A stretch of 64,000 nt of DNA, from NCBI RefSeq assembly GCF_023078355.1, contig NZ_CP095552.1, positions 4,464,001-4,528,000 on the forward strand, read 5' to 3'. The position numbers and the translations under genes are program-made. The DNA is from Gordonia hongkongensis (GTDB lineage: Bacteria > Actinomycetota > Actinomycetes > Mycobacteriales > Mycobacteriaceae). This document shows, piece after piece, positions 49,665-59,149 of the stretch; position 1 is the stretch's first letter, and each line of letters begins with the position of its first letter. The notes beneath the pieces were generated by a model. That model made no database searches. It worked only from the letters and a program-made list of their open reading frames with translations, and had not been told where the DNA came from.

Positions 49665-50629
49665 GGTTTCTCTCCAGATCGAGCACCCAGTCGGGTCCTC
49701 ACGGAACGGTGGTCGGCAAGCTGGGTGTCGCGCGACTGTGCGGCGGCGGAATCGGCGAAGGCAGCGGCGATGACGTCGGCGACCGCGGTGACGACCGGGT
49801 CGTCGGAACCCGATCGCCAGGCGAGTGCCACCTCGACGGTGTCGGCATCGACGAGGTCGCGCACCACCAAACCGTCGAGCGGAAGTGACCGCACCGAGGC
49901 CGGGAGCAGGGCGACCCCCAGCCCGGCGGCGACCAGGGCCAGCAGCACCGCGGTACCCGGCGCCTGGTGCGCCCGGTGGGGAACGAAACCCGCTGCGCGA
50001 CATGTCCGTATCGCGGCGTCGTTGACGGCCGAGTCCCGGCTGTCGTACAGCACGAACGGCTCGTGGCGGAGGTCGGCGACGGAGACCACGGGCTCGGCGG
50101 CCAGTCGGTGATCGACCGACACCGCGAGAACCATCGGCTCGACATCGATGACCGTCGTGTCGATGTGCTCCCCGATCGCCGGCGGGCGCAGGATCCCGAG
50201 GTCGAGGGTGCCGGCGCGCAGGGCGTCGCACTGGCCCGGCGTGAGCATGTCGGACTGGATACGAAGATCCACATCGGGCAACTCCCGCTTGACGACCCGC
50301 GCGATGCGCGGCAGATGGGAGAACGCGGCGATACCGGTGATACCGACCCGGACGAGGCCGCTGCGGCCGGCGGCGATCCGACGCACGCCGTCCACGGCTT
50401 CGTCCACGCCGGCGAGAATTCGCTCGGCCTGGGCCCTGAGGTACTGCCCGGCCGGGGTGAGCGACACCTGACGGGTGGTCCGCGTGAACAGGGTGACGTC
50501 GAGCTCGGCCTCGAGCTGGCGGATTGCGTACGACAGCGCGGGCTGTGCCACGTGCAACGACTCCGCTGCCTGCCCGAAATGACAGGTGTCGGCCACGGCG
50601 GCGAAGTACCGCAAGTGCCGTAGCTCCAT
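49661..50629 (-). CDS. catR: LysR-type regulator CatR
   Basis: 322 residues from ATG 50629. N-terminal helix-turn-helix MELRHLRYFAAVADTCHFGQAAESLHVAQPALSYAIRQLE, then a LysR effector domain; muconate is the usual CatR effector. It is the promoter-proximal gene of its own operon, its stop overlapping catB, and divergent from benA across a 220-bp region with an ATTGATCAAT palindrome. Confidence 0.88.
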
Positions 50630-50731
50630 GACCCGCCTCGTCTCGTACTGATCGACACCGCGGTTGTGACCGCGGACACGTCTCACGGTAGAGCGTCGAT
50701 CCATACATGACAAAGACACAAATTGCGGCAA

Positions 50732-50753
50732 TTGATTGACACCATTGATCAAT
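50732..50753. promoter_or_regulatory. Candidate CatR/BenR operator between catR and benA
   Basis: TTGAT-N11-ATCAA (50732-50752) overlapping the perfect palindrome ATTGATCAAT (50744-50753), an AT-rich island in GC-rich surroundings; it fits the LysR T-N11-A pattern. Which regulator binds is inference. Confidence 0.5.
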
Positions 50754-50849
50754 AGGCTGCTTGGCCAGGACTGGCAATTACCCGGGTGTGATCGCCACCA
50801 CGTGCTGCCACAGTGCAGAGAGCAGCCCACTTCCTGGAGGTTTACGACC

Positions 50850-52244
50850 ATGACCGCGTCCGTATCGGAACACTTGAATCATGTGAACTCGGTCCTCGAC
50901 GACGCGGTCGTCGACGACCGAGACGCCGGTGTCTACCGCGCCAACCGGCGGATCTTCACCGATGAGGACATCTTCGAGTTGGAGATGAAGCACATCTTCG
51001 AGGGCAACTGGATCTATCTCGCACACGAGAGCCAGGTTCCCGAACCTGGCGACTACTTCACCACCTACATCGGCCGGCAGCCCGTCGTCATCACCCGCGA
51101 CAAGAACGGCGAGTTGCACTGCCTGATCAACGCCTGCGCGCACCGCGGCGCGATGATCTGCCGGCGCAAGACCGACAACCGGATGACCCTGACCTGCCCG
51201 TTCCACGGTTGGACGTTCCGCAACGACGGGACCCTTCTGAAGGTCAAGGATCCCGATGGGGCCGGTTACCCCGACACCTTCGACGTCGACGGCTCGCACA
51301 ACCTGACCAAGGTCGCCCGCTTCGACAGTTACCGCGGCTTCCTGTTCGGCAGCCTCAACGAGGACGTCGCCTCGCTAGGGGAGCATCTCGGCGACACCCG
51401 ACTGATCATCGACATGCTGGTCGACCAGTCGCCGGACGGCCTCGAGGTGCTCCGCGGCGCGTCGACCTACACCTACGACGGCAACTGGAAGGTGCAGGCG
51501 GAGAACGGCGCCGACGGCTACCACGTGACCGCAACCCACTGGAACTACGCGGCCACCACGTCTCGTCGCAGTACCGGGGAGTCGACGAACGACACCAAGG
51601 CACTCGACGCCGGCGGGTGGGGAAAGTCCGGCGGCGGCTATTGGTCCTACCCCAACGGTCATCTGTGCCTGTGGACCTGGGCGGCCAATCCACAGGACCT
51701 TCCGCTGTGGGATTCGATGGAGCAGCTCAAGGAGATCCACGGCGACGCCAAGGGCGAGTTCATGGTGAAGGGTTCGCGCAATCTATGCCTGTACCCGAAT
51801 GTCTATCTGATGGACCAGTTCTCGACGCAGATCCGCCACTTCCGTCCGATCGCGCCGGACAAGACCGAGGTCACCATCTACTGCATCGCACCCAAGGGTG
51901 AAAGCGACTCCGCGCGGGCTCACCGTATCCGCCAGTACGAGGACTTCTTCAACGCGTCCGGGATGGCGACTCCCGACGACCTCGAGGAGTTCCGGTCGTG
52001 CCAGCTCACGTTCCGGGCGCAGGCCGCGCCGTGGAACGACATGAGCCGCGGTGCCGAGCACTGGCTCACCGGTCCCGATCCCGTCGCCGAATCGCTGGGC
52101 ATGACCGGGGTCATCTCGGCCGGCGTCAAGAACGAGGACGAGGGGCTCTACCCGGTCCAGCACGGTTACTGGCTCGAGCGGATGCGCGCAGCTGCCGCGA
52201 AGGAAGAGGCGGCGGCCGAACAAGCAGCGGCCCCAGCCCAGTAG
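50850..52244 (+). CDS. benA: Benzoate 1,2-dioxygenase alpha subunit BenA
   Basis: 464 residues from ATG 50850, with CTGGAGG upstream. Rieske motif CAHRGAMIC...CPFHGW (~CxH-N17-CxxH), then the mononuclear iron site in [16 protein letters not shown]. Oxidises benzoate to benzoate cis-1,2-dihydrodiol together with BenB and BenC. C-terminal tail is Ala-rich. First gene of benAB-benCD-benR. Confidence 0.96.
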   Translation: MTASVSEHLNHVNSVLDDAVVDDRDAGVYRANRRIFTDEDIFELEMKHIFEGNWIYLAHESQVPEPGDYFTTYIGRQPVVITRDKNGELHCLINACAHRGAMICRRKTDNRMTLTCPFHGWTFRNDGTLLKVKDPDGAGYPDTFDVDGSHNLTKVARFDSYRGFLFGSLNEDVASLGEHLGDTRLIIDMLVDQSPDGLEVLRGASTYTYDGNWKVQAENGADGYHVTATHWNYAATTSRRSTGESTNDTKALDAGGWGKSGGGYWSYPNGHLCLWTWAANPQDLPLWDSMEQLKEIHGDAKGEFMVKGSRNLCLYPNVYLMDQFSTQIRHFRPIAPDKTEVTIYCIAPKGESDSARAHRIRQYEDFFNASGMATPDDLEEFRSCQLTFRAQAAPWNDMSRGAEHWLTGPDPVAESLGMTGVISAGVKNEDEGLYPVQHGYWLERMRAAAAKEEAAAEQAAAPAQ

Positions 52245-52280
52245 ACCGCCGCCCAGCCCACCGCCCTGAAGGAGAGCACC

Positions 52281-52838
52281 ATGACCATCGCTGAGACCAA
52301 TTCCGCCGCTGTCGATCCCGCCGGGTCGGGCATATCCACCGGCGGAAAGCTCATCACCCAGAACATGATCGAGCAGTTCCTGTACCGCGAGGCCCGCTAC
52401 CTCGACGACCGCGAATTCGAGAAGTGGCTCGACTGCTACGCCGACGACGTCGTGTACTGGATGCCGGCCTGGGACGACCGTGATCGTCTCACCGAGAACC
52501 CGCACCGCGAGATCTCGCTGATCTACTACGGCAACAAGGGCGGCCTCGAGGACCGGGTCTTCCGCATCCGCACCGAGCGGTCGTCGGCGACCTCACTGCC
52601 CGAACCCCGGACGAGCCACAACATCGGCAACGTCGAGGTCATCGAACGGCGCGGTGATCTCGTCGACGTCCGGTTCAACTGGCACACCATGTATTTCCGG
52701 TACAACACGGTCGACCCGTACTACGGGACCTCCTTCTACACGATCGACTTCTCCGGCGAGCAGCCGTTGATCCGGCGCAAGACGATAGTGCTGAAGAACG
52801 ACTACATCCACCACGTGGTGGACATCTACCACTTCTAG
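52281..52838 (+). CDS. benB: Benzoate 1,2-dioxygenase beta subunit BenB
   Basis: 185 residues, NTF2-like small subunit (MIEQFLYREARYLDDREFEKWLDCYADDVVYWMPAWDD; ETSLIYY-type core). Structural partner of BenA; 36 bp after benA with GGAG in the gap (AAGGAGAGC). Confidence 0.94.
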   Translation: MTIAETNSAAVDPAGSGISTGGKLITQNMIEQFLYREARYLDDREFEKWLDCYADDVVYWMPAWDDRDRLTENPHREISLIYYGNKGGLEDRVFRIRTERSSATSLPEPRTSHNIGNVEVIERRGDLVDVRFNWHTMYFRYNTVDPYYGTSFYTIDFSGEQPLIRRKTIVLKNDYIHHVVDIYHF

Positions 52839-52847
52839 GACCCGTCC

Positions 52848-55673
52848 ATGACTGTCACCACCGACAACGGCGTCGGCGCCGACCTGCGAACCCCCGACGG
52901 CGAGGCCACCATCCATCAGGTGGCGCTGTCCTTCGAAGACGGTGTCACGCGGTTCATCTCGTGCCGCGAGGACCAGACCGTCGCCGACGCCTCCTACCGT
53001 CAGCGGATCAACATCCCGCTGGACTGCCGCGACGGGGCCTGTGGAACGTGTAAGTCGTTCTGCGAGTCCGGCGATTTCGACGGCGGGGTGTACATCGAGG
53101 ACGCGCTCTCCGATGACGAGTCCGCCGCGGGCTATGCGCTCCCCTGTTGCATGAAACCCAAGTCCGATCTCGTGCTGCAGATCCCGGCGACCTCCGATGT
53201 CGCCAAGACCCAGGCGTCCCGATTCACCGGCACAATCGTCGAACTCGATCGACTCTCGGACTCGACCATGCGTCTCGAGATCCGGATCGAGAACCGCGGG
53301 GAGCTGGCGTTCCTGCCCGGACAGTACGTCAACATCGAGATCCCCGGCAGCGACGACGGCGAGGGCACCCCGGTGTCCCGGTCGTACTCGTTTGCCAACG
53401 GCTCGCACGAGGACCGTCTCGTCTTCCTCATCAAGCTGAGTCCCGGCGGCGCGATGTCGACCTACCTGACCGACCGCGCCGCGCGCGGCGAGGAGATCGC
53501 GTTCACCGGTCCGCACGGATCGTTCTTCCTGCGCGAGGCCACCCGCCCCGTGCTGCTGCTCGCCGGCGGCACCGGCCTCGCGCCGATCTTGTCGATGTTG
53601 CGGAAGCTGCACGCCGACAACAGCCGTCGCAAGGTCCACCTCATCTACGGGGTGTCCACCGACACCGATCTGGTCGCCCTCGACGAGATCGAGTTCTTCG
53701 CCGAGCAGCTGCCCGGTCTGACGTGGGACCACTGTGTCTCGGACCCGGCGAGTTCCGCGGTCAACAAGGGCTACGTGATGAGCCTGATCGAGCCGGCCCA
53801 TCTCTACGACGGGGATGTCGCGATCTACCTGTGCGGTCCGCCGCCGATGGTGGAGTCGGTCCGCAAGCACGTCGCCCAGGCCGGCATCGCGCCGACGGGC
53901 TTCTACTACGAGAAGTTCGCGCTCGCGGCGCGTCCGGAGGCCGGTGCCGAGACCGGCACGGTCCAGAAGACCGAGGCGCTCAGCGACGAAGCCGCCCCGG
54001 TGGCGACGCCGGAGGCGAGACCGGCGCCCGCGCCGGACGCCGACGACCCGATCATCGTGGCGTCCGACGCCCGGTCGATCGCCGGTCAGCAGACCCTCCC
54101 GGCCGCCGATCTCGCATCGTGGTCGGGCACCCGGCCGGTCGTTGCCGCCGACGACTCGCTGACCCGCATCGCAGGACAGCCGTTGTGGCACAGCGAATCC
54201 GATGACCGCGGACTGGACTCCGATGCGGGGTTGCTGCGACCGACGGCGTCGCATCCGGCGGGTCCGGCACGGTCGATCGCCGGGCAGGAGGTGTTCGCGC
54301 CGTCGAGCCTGGAACCGCTACACGAAGCGGTTCCCGCGGTGGCAACCGAAACGCCCACCGTCGGGGACACCGTCGCGGGACCGGCAGTCGTCGGTTCGCA
54401 GGGCTACCAGATCGGCGAGGAGCATCCGGCGATCCACGAGTCGGACGCCCTGTTCGAGGCCCGGGCCGCCCTGGAACTGGGCGCCCTCGAGCTGACGTTC
54501 GGGCGCTTGTCCACGCAACAGCTGGCCGGTTACCGTCTGCTCGCCGACGCCACGGTGCCGTACGTGGACGGTGATCGCTTCGTCGATGCCGCGGAGTACA
54601 CCGAGACCAACGCCGCGTTCCACGACTACCTCTTCGCGCAGACCGGTAACGATCACCTGCTCGAGGCCTACAAGGCGCTCGGCGTCAAGGGCCGCATGAG
54701 TGAAGTGCTACGGAACGCGACCTGGTGTCACCCGTTGTGCGCGCAGGACCACATCGACATCGTCTCGGCGTTCGAGGCCGGGGACCACGACGCGGCACGA
54801 GCACTGATCACCGCGCATGCCGACCGGTCGAAGCAGACCATGCGCCGAGCGATGGCCGACGAATCGGTTTCGCGTCGATCGCGTTTCGTCACCCCGGGCC
54901 GGTTCGCCGGCAAGGTCGTCGTCATCACCGGTGCCGCACAGGGGATCGGCGAGCAGACCGCCCGGCGAATCAGCGCCGAGGGCGGCAGGGTCGTCCTCGC
55001 CGACCGGTCGAAACTGGTCGCCGAGGTGTCCCGCGATCTCGACGCGAACGGTCCCGGCGCGGCAGCCGCCATCGCCGACCTGGAGGGTTTCGGCGGCGCC
55101 GAGTCGGTGATCCGGCAGGCGTTGTCCACGTACGGTCGGGTGGATGTGCTGATCAACAACGTGGGCGGCGCCATCAACTTCAAACCGTTTGTCGAGTTCA
55201 CCGAGGAGCAGATTCGGGCCGAGATCGACCGGTCGCTGATGACGACGCTGTACGCGTGCCGGGCGGTCCTGCCGTCGATGACACGCGCCGGGGGCGGGGT
55301 GATCGTCAACGTCTCCTCGGCGGCGACGCGAGGCATTCACCGGATCCCGTACTCGGCGGCGAAGGGGGCGGTGAACGCGTTGACCGCGTCACTGGCGATG
55401 GAGTACGCCGACGACGGCATCCGAGTGGTCGCCACGGCGCCGGGAGGCACCGAGGCACCGCCGCGTCGGATCTCACGCGGTACACCGGAGCCGCGCAACG
55501 AGATCGAGTCACAGTGGTATCAGGCCCACATCGACCAGACGATCGCGTCGTCGTCGATGCACCGGTACGGCACCCTCGACGAGCAGGCGGCCGCCATCTG
55601 CTTTCTCGCTTCCGACGAGGCGTCGTACATCACCGGGACCGTGCTGCCCGTCGCCGGCGGCGATCAGGGTTGA
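52848..55673 (+). CDS. benC: BenC-FCD-BenD fusion: benzoate dioxygenase reductase and diol dehydrogenase in one chain
   Basis: 941 residues, in one uninterrupted frame 9 bp after benB. Residues 1-~115: plant-type ferredoxin (CRDGACGTCKSFC, then CCM). ~120-345: FAD/NAD reductase (RSYSFANGS, LLLAGGTGLAPIL, YLCGPPPM). ~345-515: Ala/Pro/Asp-rich linker with three IAGQ motifs (~411, 438, 475). ~516-670: FCD domain of GntR regulators (ESDALFEARAALELGALE, FHDYLFAQTGN, HIDIVSAFEAGDHDAARALITAH) with metal-binding Asp/His positions kept, but no winged helix. ~682-941: short-chain dehydrogenase BenD (GAAQGIG ~694, YSAAK ~834). BenC and BenD are normally separate; the FCD insert may sense a ligand, oligomerise the enzyme or tether it to BenAB. 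Confidence 0.93.
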   Translation: MTVTTDNGVGADLRTPDGEATIHQVALSFEDGVTRFISCREDQTVADASYRQRINIPLDCRDGACGTCKSFCESGDFDGGVYIEDALSDDESAAGYALPCCMKPKSDLVLQIPATSDVAKTQASRFTGTIVELDRLSDSTMRLEIRIENRGELAFLPGQYVNIEIPGSDDGEGTPVSRSYSFANGSHEDRLVFLIKLSPGGAMSTYLTDRAARGEEIAFTGPHGSFFLREATRPVLLLAGGTGLAPILSMLRKLHADNSRRKVHLIYGVSTDTDLVALDEIEFFAEQLPGLTWDHCVSDPASSAVNKGYVMSLIEPAHLYDGDVAIYLCGPPPMVESVRKHVAQAGIAPTGFYYEKFALAARPEAGAETGTVQKTEALSDEAAPVATPEARPAPAPDADDPIIVASDARSIAGQQTLPAADLASWSGTRPVVAADDSLTRIAGQPLWHSESDDRGLDSDAGLLRPTASHPAGPARSIAGQEVFAPSSLEPLHEAVPAVATETPTVGDTVAGPAVVGSQGYQIGEEHPAIHESDALFEARAALELGALELTFGRLSTQQLAGYRLLADATVPYVDGDRFVDAAEYTETNAAFHDYLFAQTGNDHLLEAYKALGVKGRMSEVLRNATWCHPLCAQDHIDIVSAFEAGDHDAARALITAHADRSKQTMRRAMADESVSRRSRFVTPGRFAGKVVVITGAAQGIGEQTARRISAEGGRVVLADRSKLVAEVSRDLDANGPGAAAAIADLEGFGGAESVIRQALSTYGRVDVLINNVGGAINFKPFVEFTEEQIRAEIDRSLMTTLYACRAVLPSMTRAGGGVIVNVSSAATRGIHRIPYSAAKGAVNALTASLAMEYADDGIRVVATAPGGTEAPPRRISRGTPEPRNEIESQWYQAHIDQTIASSSMHRYGTLDEQAAAICFLASDEASYITGTVLPVAGGDQG

Positions 55674-55694
55674 GCTGCTGACTAGTATGGACCG

Positions 55695-58427
55695 ATGATG
55701 GTCACCGGCGGGTGCGTCGGCCGCGACCGCGAGATCGAATTGCTCTTCTCGCGGCTCGACGCCGTGTCGGAGTCGGGCTTTCTGGCCGTCACGGGAAGTC
55801 CCGGAATCGGCAAGTCGACGCTGCTGAGGCACCTGGTCCGGCGGCGACTGTCTGCTCCGACAACCGGTTCCACGTTGTGGGCCGCGGTCTCACCGTGGCG
55901 AGCGCACACGCCCGGCGCACTCATCCGGCAGCTGGTACAGGACCGGCCCGACGCCACACCCGCGACAGCTGCCGACCCGACCCCGGACGACCTGCTCGAC
56001 GCACTACTCGCAGCGGTCACCACTCCTGCGGAGTCATCGACCGAGGTGCCCGGCGACACCGCCGGACTCATCGCCGTCGACGACGCCGACCTCGCCGACG
56101 AGGAGTCACTGCAGGCGTTGGTCTCACTCACCCGAGAACACCGGGATCGCCGAATCCTGGTCGTCCTCACCATGTCTCGGCCGGGTACCCGGCTCGTCGG
56201 CAACGCACTCGACGAGCTACGACTCGACGGCCTGGACCCAACGGGTACTGCCGACCTCGCCGCGCAGCGCGGCATCGTGCTGCACCCGGCGATGCGGGAG
56301 GAACTGGCCCGGCACACCGGCGGGAATCCCCGCGACATCGTGGCCCTGCTCGACGAGGTCCCGCCAGGCACCTGGTCCCGCACCGGCATGGGACTGCCCG
56401 CGCCGGCCCACGTCGTCGCGATGGTGCGGAAACGATTGCCGGACAACGACACCTCGGCTCGCGCGCTCATCGAAGCGCTCGCGATCCTCGACCCCGCCGA
56501 GCCTCTCGCCACTGCAGTCGCACTCGCCGGGATCACCGACCCCCTCGGCGCCATCGACGACGCGCGCGCAACCGGTCTGGTGACGGACGACAGGGCATTG
56601 ACACCCGCGGAGGCGCAACCGCGTCTCGCCGGGCCCCTGGTGCGGGCCGCCGTCCTCGAGGTCCTCGGCATGAAGACCGTGGGCGACGCCCACCGTCGGG
56701 CCGCGGACCTCGTCGACGACCCTGCCCGACAGCTCCATCACCGCGTCGCTGCCACCTCGACGGTCGACGCCGCCCTCGCCGACGCCCTCACCGACCTGGC
56801 ACGCGCCCGCGGCGCCGACGGTGCGTGGGCCGAGGCCGCCGGGCTGTACGGGCAGGCGGGCCGGCTCACCCCCGACCCGTTGCAGCGCGACACACGGGTG
56901 ACGCTCGCGGTCGATTCACTTCTCGCCGCGGGCGACTGCACCGGTGCCGGCGCCCTCGTACCGACCGTGGAAAGCCTGCGCGAGACACCGCTGCGCAATG
57001 CGACCCTGGCGTACCTCGCCATCCTGCGGGGCCGGTCGGCGGAGGCACAGCTGCGTCTCGACCGGGCGTGGGCGATCGTCAACGTCGAGCGGGAACCCGA
57101 TGTCGCCGCCCTGATCGCGCAACGTTTCGTCCTGCACAACCTGGTCCGATGCCAGGGCACCGAGTTGGTGGACTGGGCCGATCGCGCGGACGCGATGGCC
57201 GACGCCGGATCGGCCGCCCGAGTGGAGGCCGCCGTCATCCGTGGACTCGGACTGGCCTGGTCGGGACACCCGGATGCCGCACGCGCCGAGTACCAGACGG
57301 TGTCGGAACGGGTTCGATACGGCGCGCAGGCGCAGCGTGCGATCATGGGTCGCGGTTGGCTCGAACTCGGCCTCGACGAGATCGACGCTGCGCGTACCGA
57401 TCTCGAAACCGCCGTGTCGATGGCGCAGCTCGGTGGCTCCACCCGGATCACGTTGTGGGCGCTGGCCTGGCTCGCCCGGGTCCAGTTCCTCACCGGCGAC
57501 TGGGACGATGCGCTGCGCGGCGTCGAGGCCGGCCGCGCGCTCGCCCGCAACAGCGGCATCGCGCTCACCACGCCCCTGCTCAACTGGACTGCGAGCCAGA
57601 TTGATTCGCTGCGCGGGAACTGGGAGGACGCGCATGGAAGTATCGCACAGAGCAGCACCTCCATCGGCGACTACGAGATCATGCGGATACCGGACCTGCT
57701 GGCCCGGGCCCAACTGGCGGAGGCCGCAGCCGACTACGGCAAGGTCCGGCGGATACTGACGCCGCTCGTCGCGATAGCCGAGTCCGTCCCGGCCCTGTCC
57801 GAGCCGGGCCTGTGGCCGTGGGTCGACGTCCTCGCCAACGCACTGGTCCTCGAGGGACGGCACGAGGCCGCCGACGATCTGCTGCGACGCTACGAGATCC
57901 GGTCCGCCGAGCGGGGCCACCGGTCGTCGGCAGCCCGGATGAAGTACGCACGCGGCCGCCACCTCGGCGCAACCGGTGACATCCACGGAGCACGGCGCAC
58001 CTTCGAGGAGGGCATCGAACTCCTCGACGGTCTCGGCCTGCGCTACGACCAGGCGCGGGTGAACTTCGCCTACGGCCAGACGTTGCGACGTGCGGGCAAG
58101 CGCCGGGCCGCCGACGCCGTCATCGGGACCGCCCGCGACCTGTATCTGTCGCTCGGCGCGACCACCTACGTCGAACGCTGTGAACGCGAACTGAAGGCCG
58201 GCGGTCTCGCGACGTCGCGTGGTGAGAACCACACCGCCACAAAGGGTGCCGCCGAACTCACGTCGCAGGAGGAGGCAGTGACCGCCCTTGTCGCGCGCGG
58301 CCTGTCGAACCGGGAGGTGGCGGCCGAGCTCTACATCTCACCGAAGACGGTGCAGTACCACCTGACCCGGATCTACGCGAAGCTCGGTGTGCGGTCCCGC
58401 GCCGAACTCGCAGCCACCCGCCGGTGA
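55695..58427 (+). CDS. benR: LuxR-type (LAL) ATPase regulator, likely BenR
   Basis: 910 residues. An N-terminal AAA/STAND ATPase (Walker A TGSPGIGKSTLL ~34-45, Walker B LIAVDDADLAD), a long helical TPR-like middle, and a C-terminal LuxR helix-turn-helix (TSQEEAVTALVARGLSNREVAAELYISPKTVQYHLTRIYAKLGVRS). Starts 21 bp after the fusion gene. Corynebacterium glutamicum BenR is also a LuxR-type ATPase regulator next to its ben genes, so the assignment follows family and location; direct evidence is lacking. Confidence 0.82.
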   Translation: MMVTGGCVGRDREIELLFSRLDAVSESGFLAVTGSPGIGKSTLLRHLVRRRLSAPTTGSTLWAAVSPWRAHTPGALIRQLVQDRPDATPATAADPTPDDLLDALLAAVTTPAESSTEVPGDTAGLIAVDDADLADEESLQALVSLTREHRDRRILVVLTMSRPGTRLVGNALDELRLDGLDPTGTADLAAQRGIVLHPAMREELARHTGGNPRDIVALLDEVPPGTWSRTGMGLPAPAHVVAMVRKRLPDNDTSARALIEALAILDPAEPLATAVALAGITDPLGAIDDARATGLVTDDRALTPAEAQPRLAGPLVRAAVLEVLGMKTVGDAHRRAADLVDDPARQLHHRVAATSTVDAALADALTDLARARGADGAWAEAAGLYGQAGRLTPDPLQRDTRVTLAVDSLLAAGDCTGAGALVPTVESLRETPLRNATLAYLAILRGRSAEAQLRLDRAWAIVNVEREPDVAALIAQRFVLHNLVRCQGTELVDWADRADAMADAGSAARVEAAVIRGLGLAWSGHPDAARAEYQTVSERVRYGAQAQRAIMGRGWLELGLDEIDAARTDLETAVSMAQLGGSTRITLWALAWLARVQFLTGDWDDALRGVEAGRALARNSGIALTTPLLNWTASQIDSLRGNWEDAHGSIAQSSTSIGDYEIMRIPDLLARAQLAEAAADYGKVRRILTPLVAIAESVPALSEPGLWPWVDVLANALVLEGRHEAADDLLRRYEIRSAERGHRSSAARMKYARGRHLGATGDIHGARRTFEEGIELLDGLGLRYDQARVNFAYGQTLRRAGKRRAADAVIGTARDLYLSLGATTYVERCERELKAGGLATSRGENHTATKGAAELTSQEEAVTALVARGLSNREVAAELYISPKTVQYHLTRIYAKLGVRSRAELAATRR

Positions 58428-58479
58428 CGTCGACCGTGCGTCAGACTCCGTCGACCGTGCGTGTGTACCTGCAGGCGAT

Positions 58480-59139
58480 CTATGCTCCGGCCGTCGCGTA
58501 GGCGGCGGTGCGGTCGGTGACCGGCGCACCGGTCCGGTCCTCGATCATCCCCAGGTCCACGCCCGGGGCGAACTCGACGACGTCGAATCCCGTTCCGGCG
58601 ATGTCGAACACACCGAGGTCGGTGATCACGCGACTCACCACGCCGCGGCCGGTCAGCGGGAGCGCGCAGCCCTCGAGCAGCTTGGGCTCACCCTTCTTGG
58701 TGACGTGATCCATGAGCACGATGACCCGGCCGGCGCCGTTGACGAGGTCCATGGCGCCACCGATGCCCTTGACGAGGGCACCCGGCACCATCCAGTTGGC
58801 CAGGTCGCCGTTCATCGCGACTTGCATGCCGCCGAGGACCGCGACGTCGACGTGGCCGCCGCGGATCATCGCGAAGCTCGTGGCCGAATCGAAGTACGAC
58901 GCCCCGGGCAGGACCGACACGGTCTGCTTGCCGGCGTTGATGAGGTCGGGGTCGACCTCGTCGTCGTAGGGAAACGGTCCGACCCCGAGGATGCCGTTCT
59001 CGGCGTGCAGGTGGACGCCGGAGTTGTCGGGCATGAGGTCCGGAATCATGGTGGGCAGACCGATTCCCAGGTTGACGTAGTCACCGGGGGTGAGTTCGCG
59101 GGCGGCCCGGGCGGCCATCTCGGTACGGGTCCAGGTCAT
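58480..59139 (-). CDS. pcaJ: 3-oxoadipate CoA-transferase subunit B PcaJ
   Basis: 219 residues from ATG 59139 (AGGAG upstream). Motif NLGIGLPTM and HLHAENGILGVGPFP with the catalytic Glu of the subunit-B type. Forms the CoA transferase with PcaI, moving CoA from succinyl-CoA to 3-oxoadipate. Last gene of pcaFDIJ. Confidence 0.93.
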   Translation of the reverse strand: MTWTRTEMAARAARELTPGDYVNLGIGLPTMIPDLMPDNSGVHLHAENGILGVGPFPYDDEVDPDLINAGKQTVSVLPGASYFDSATSFAMIRGGHVDVAVLGGMQVAMNGDLANWMVPGALVKGIGGAMDLVNGAGRVIVLMDHVTKKGEPKLLEGCALPLTGRGVVSRVITDLGVFDIAGTGFDVVEFAPGVDLGMIEDRTGAPVTDRTAAYATAGA

Positions 59140-59149
59140 GTCGGCACTC

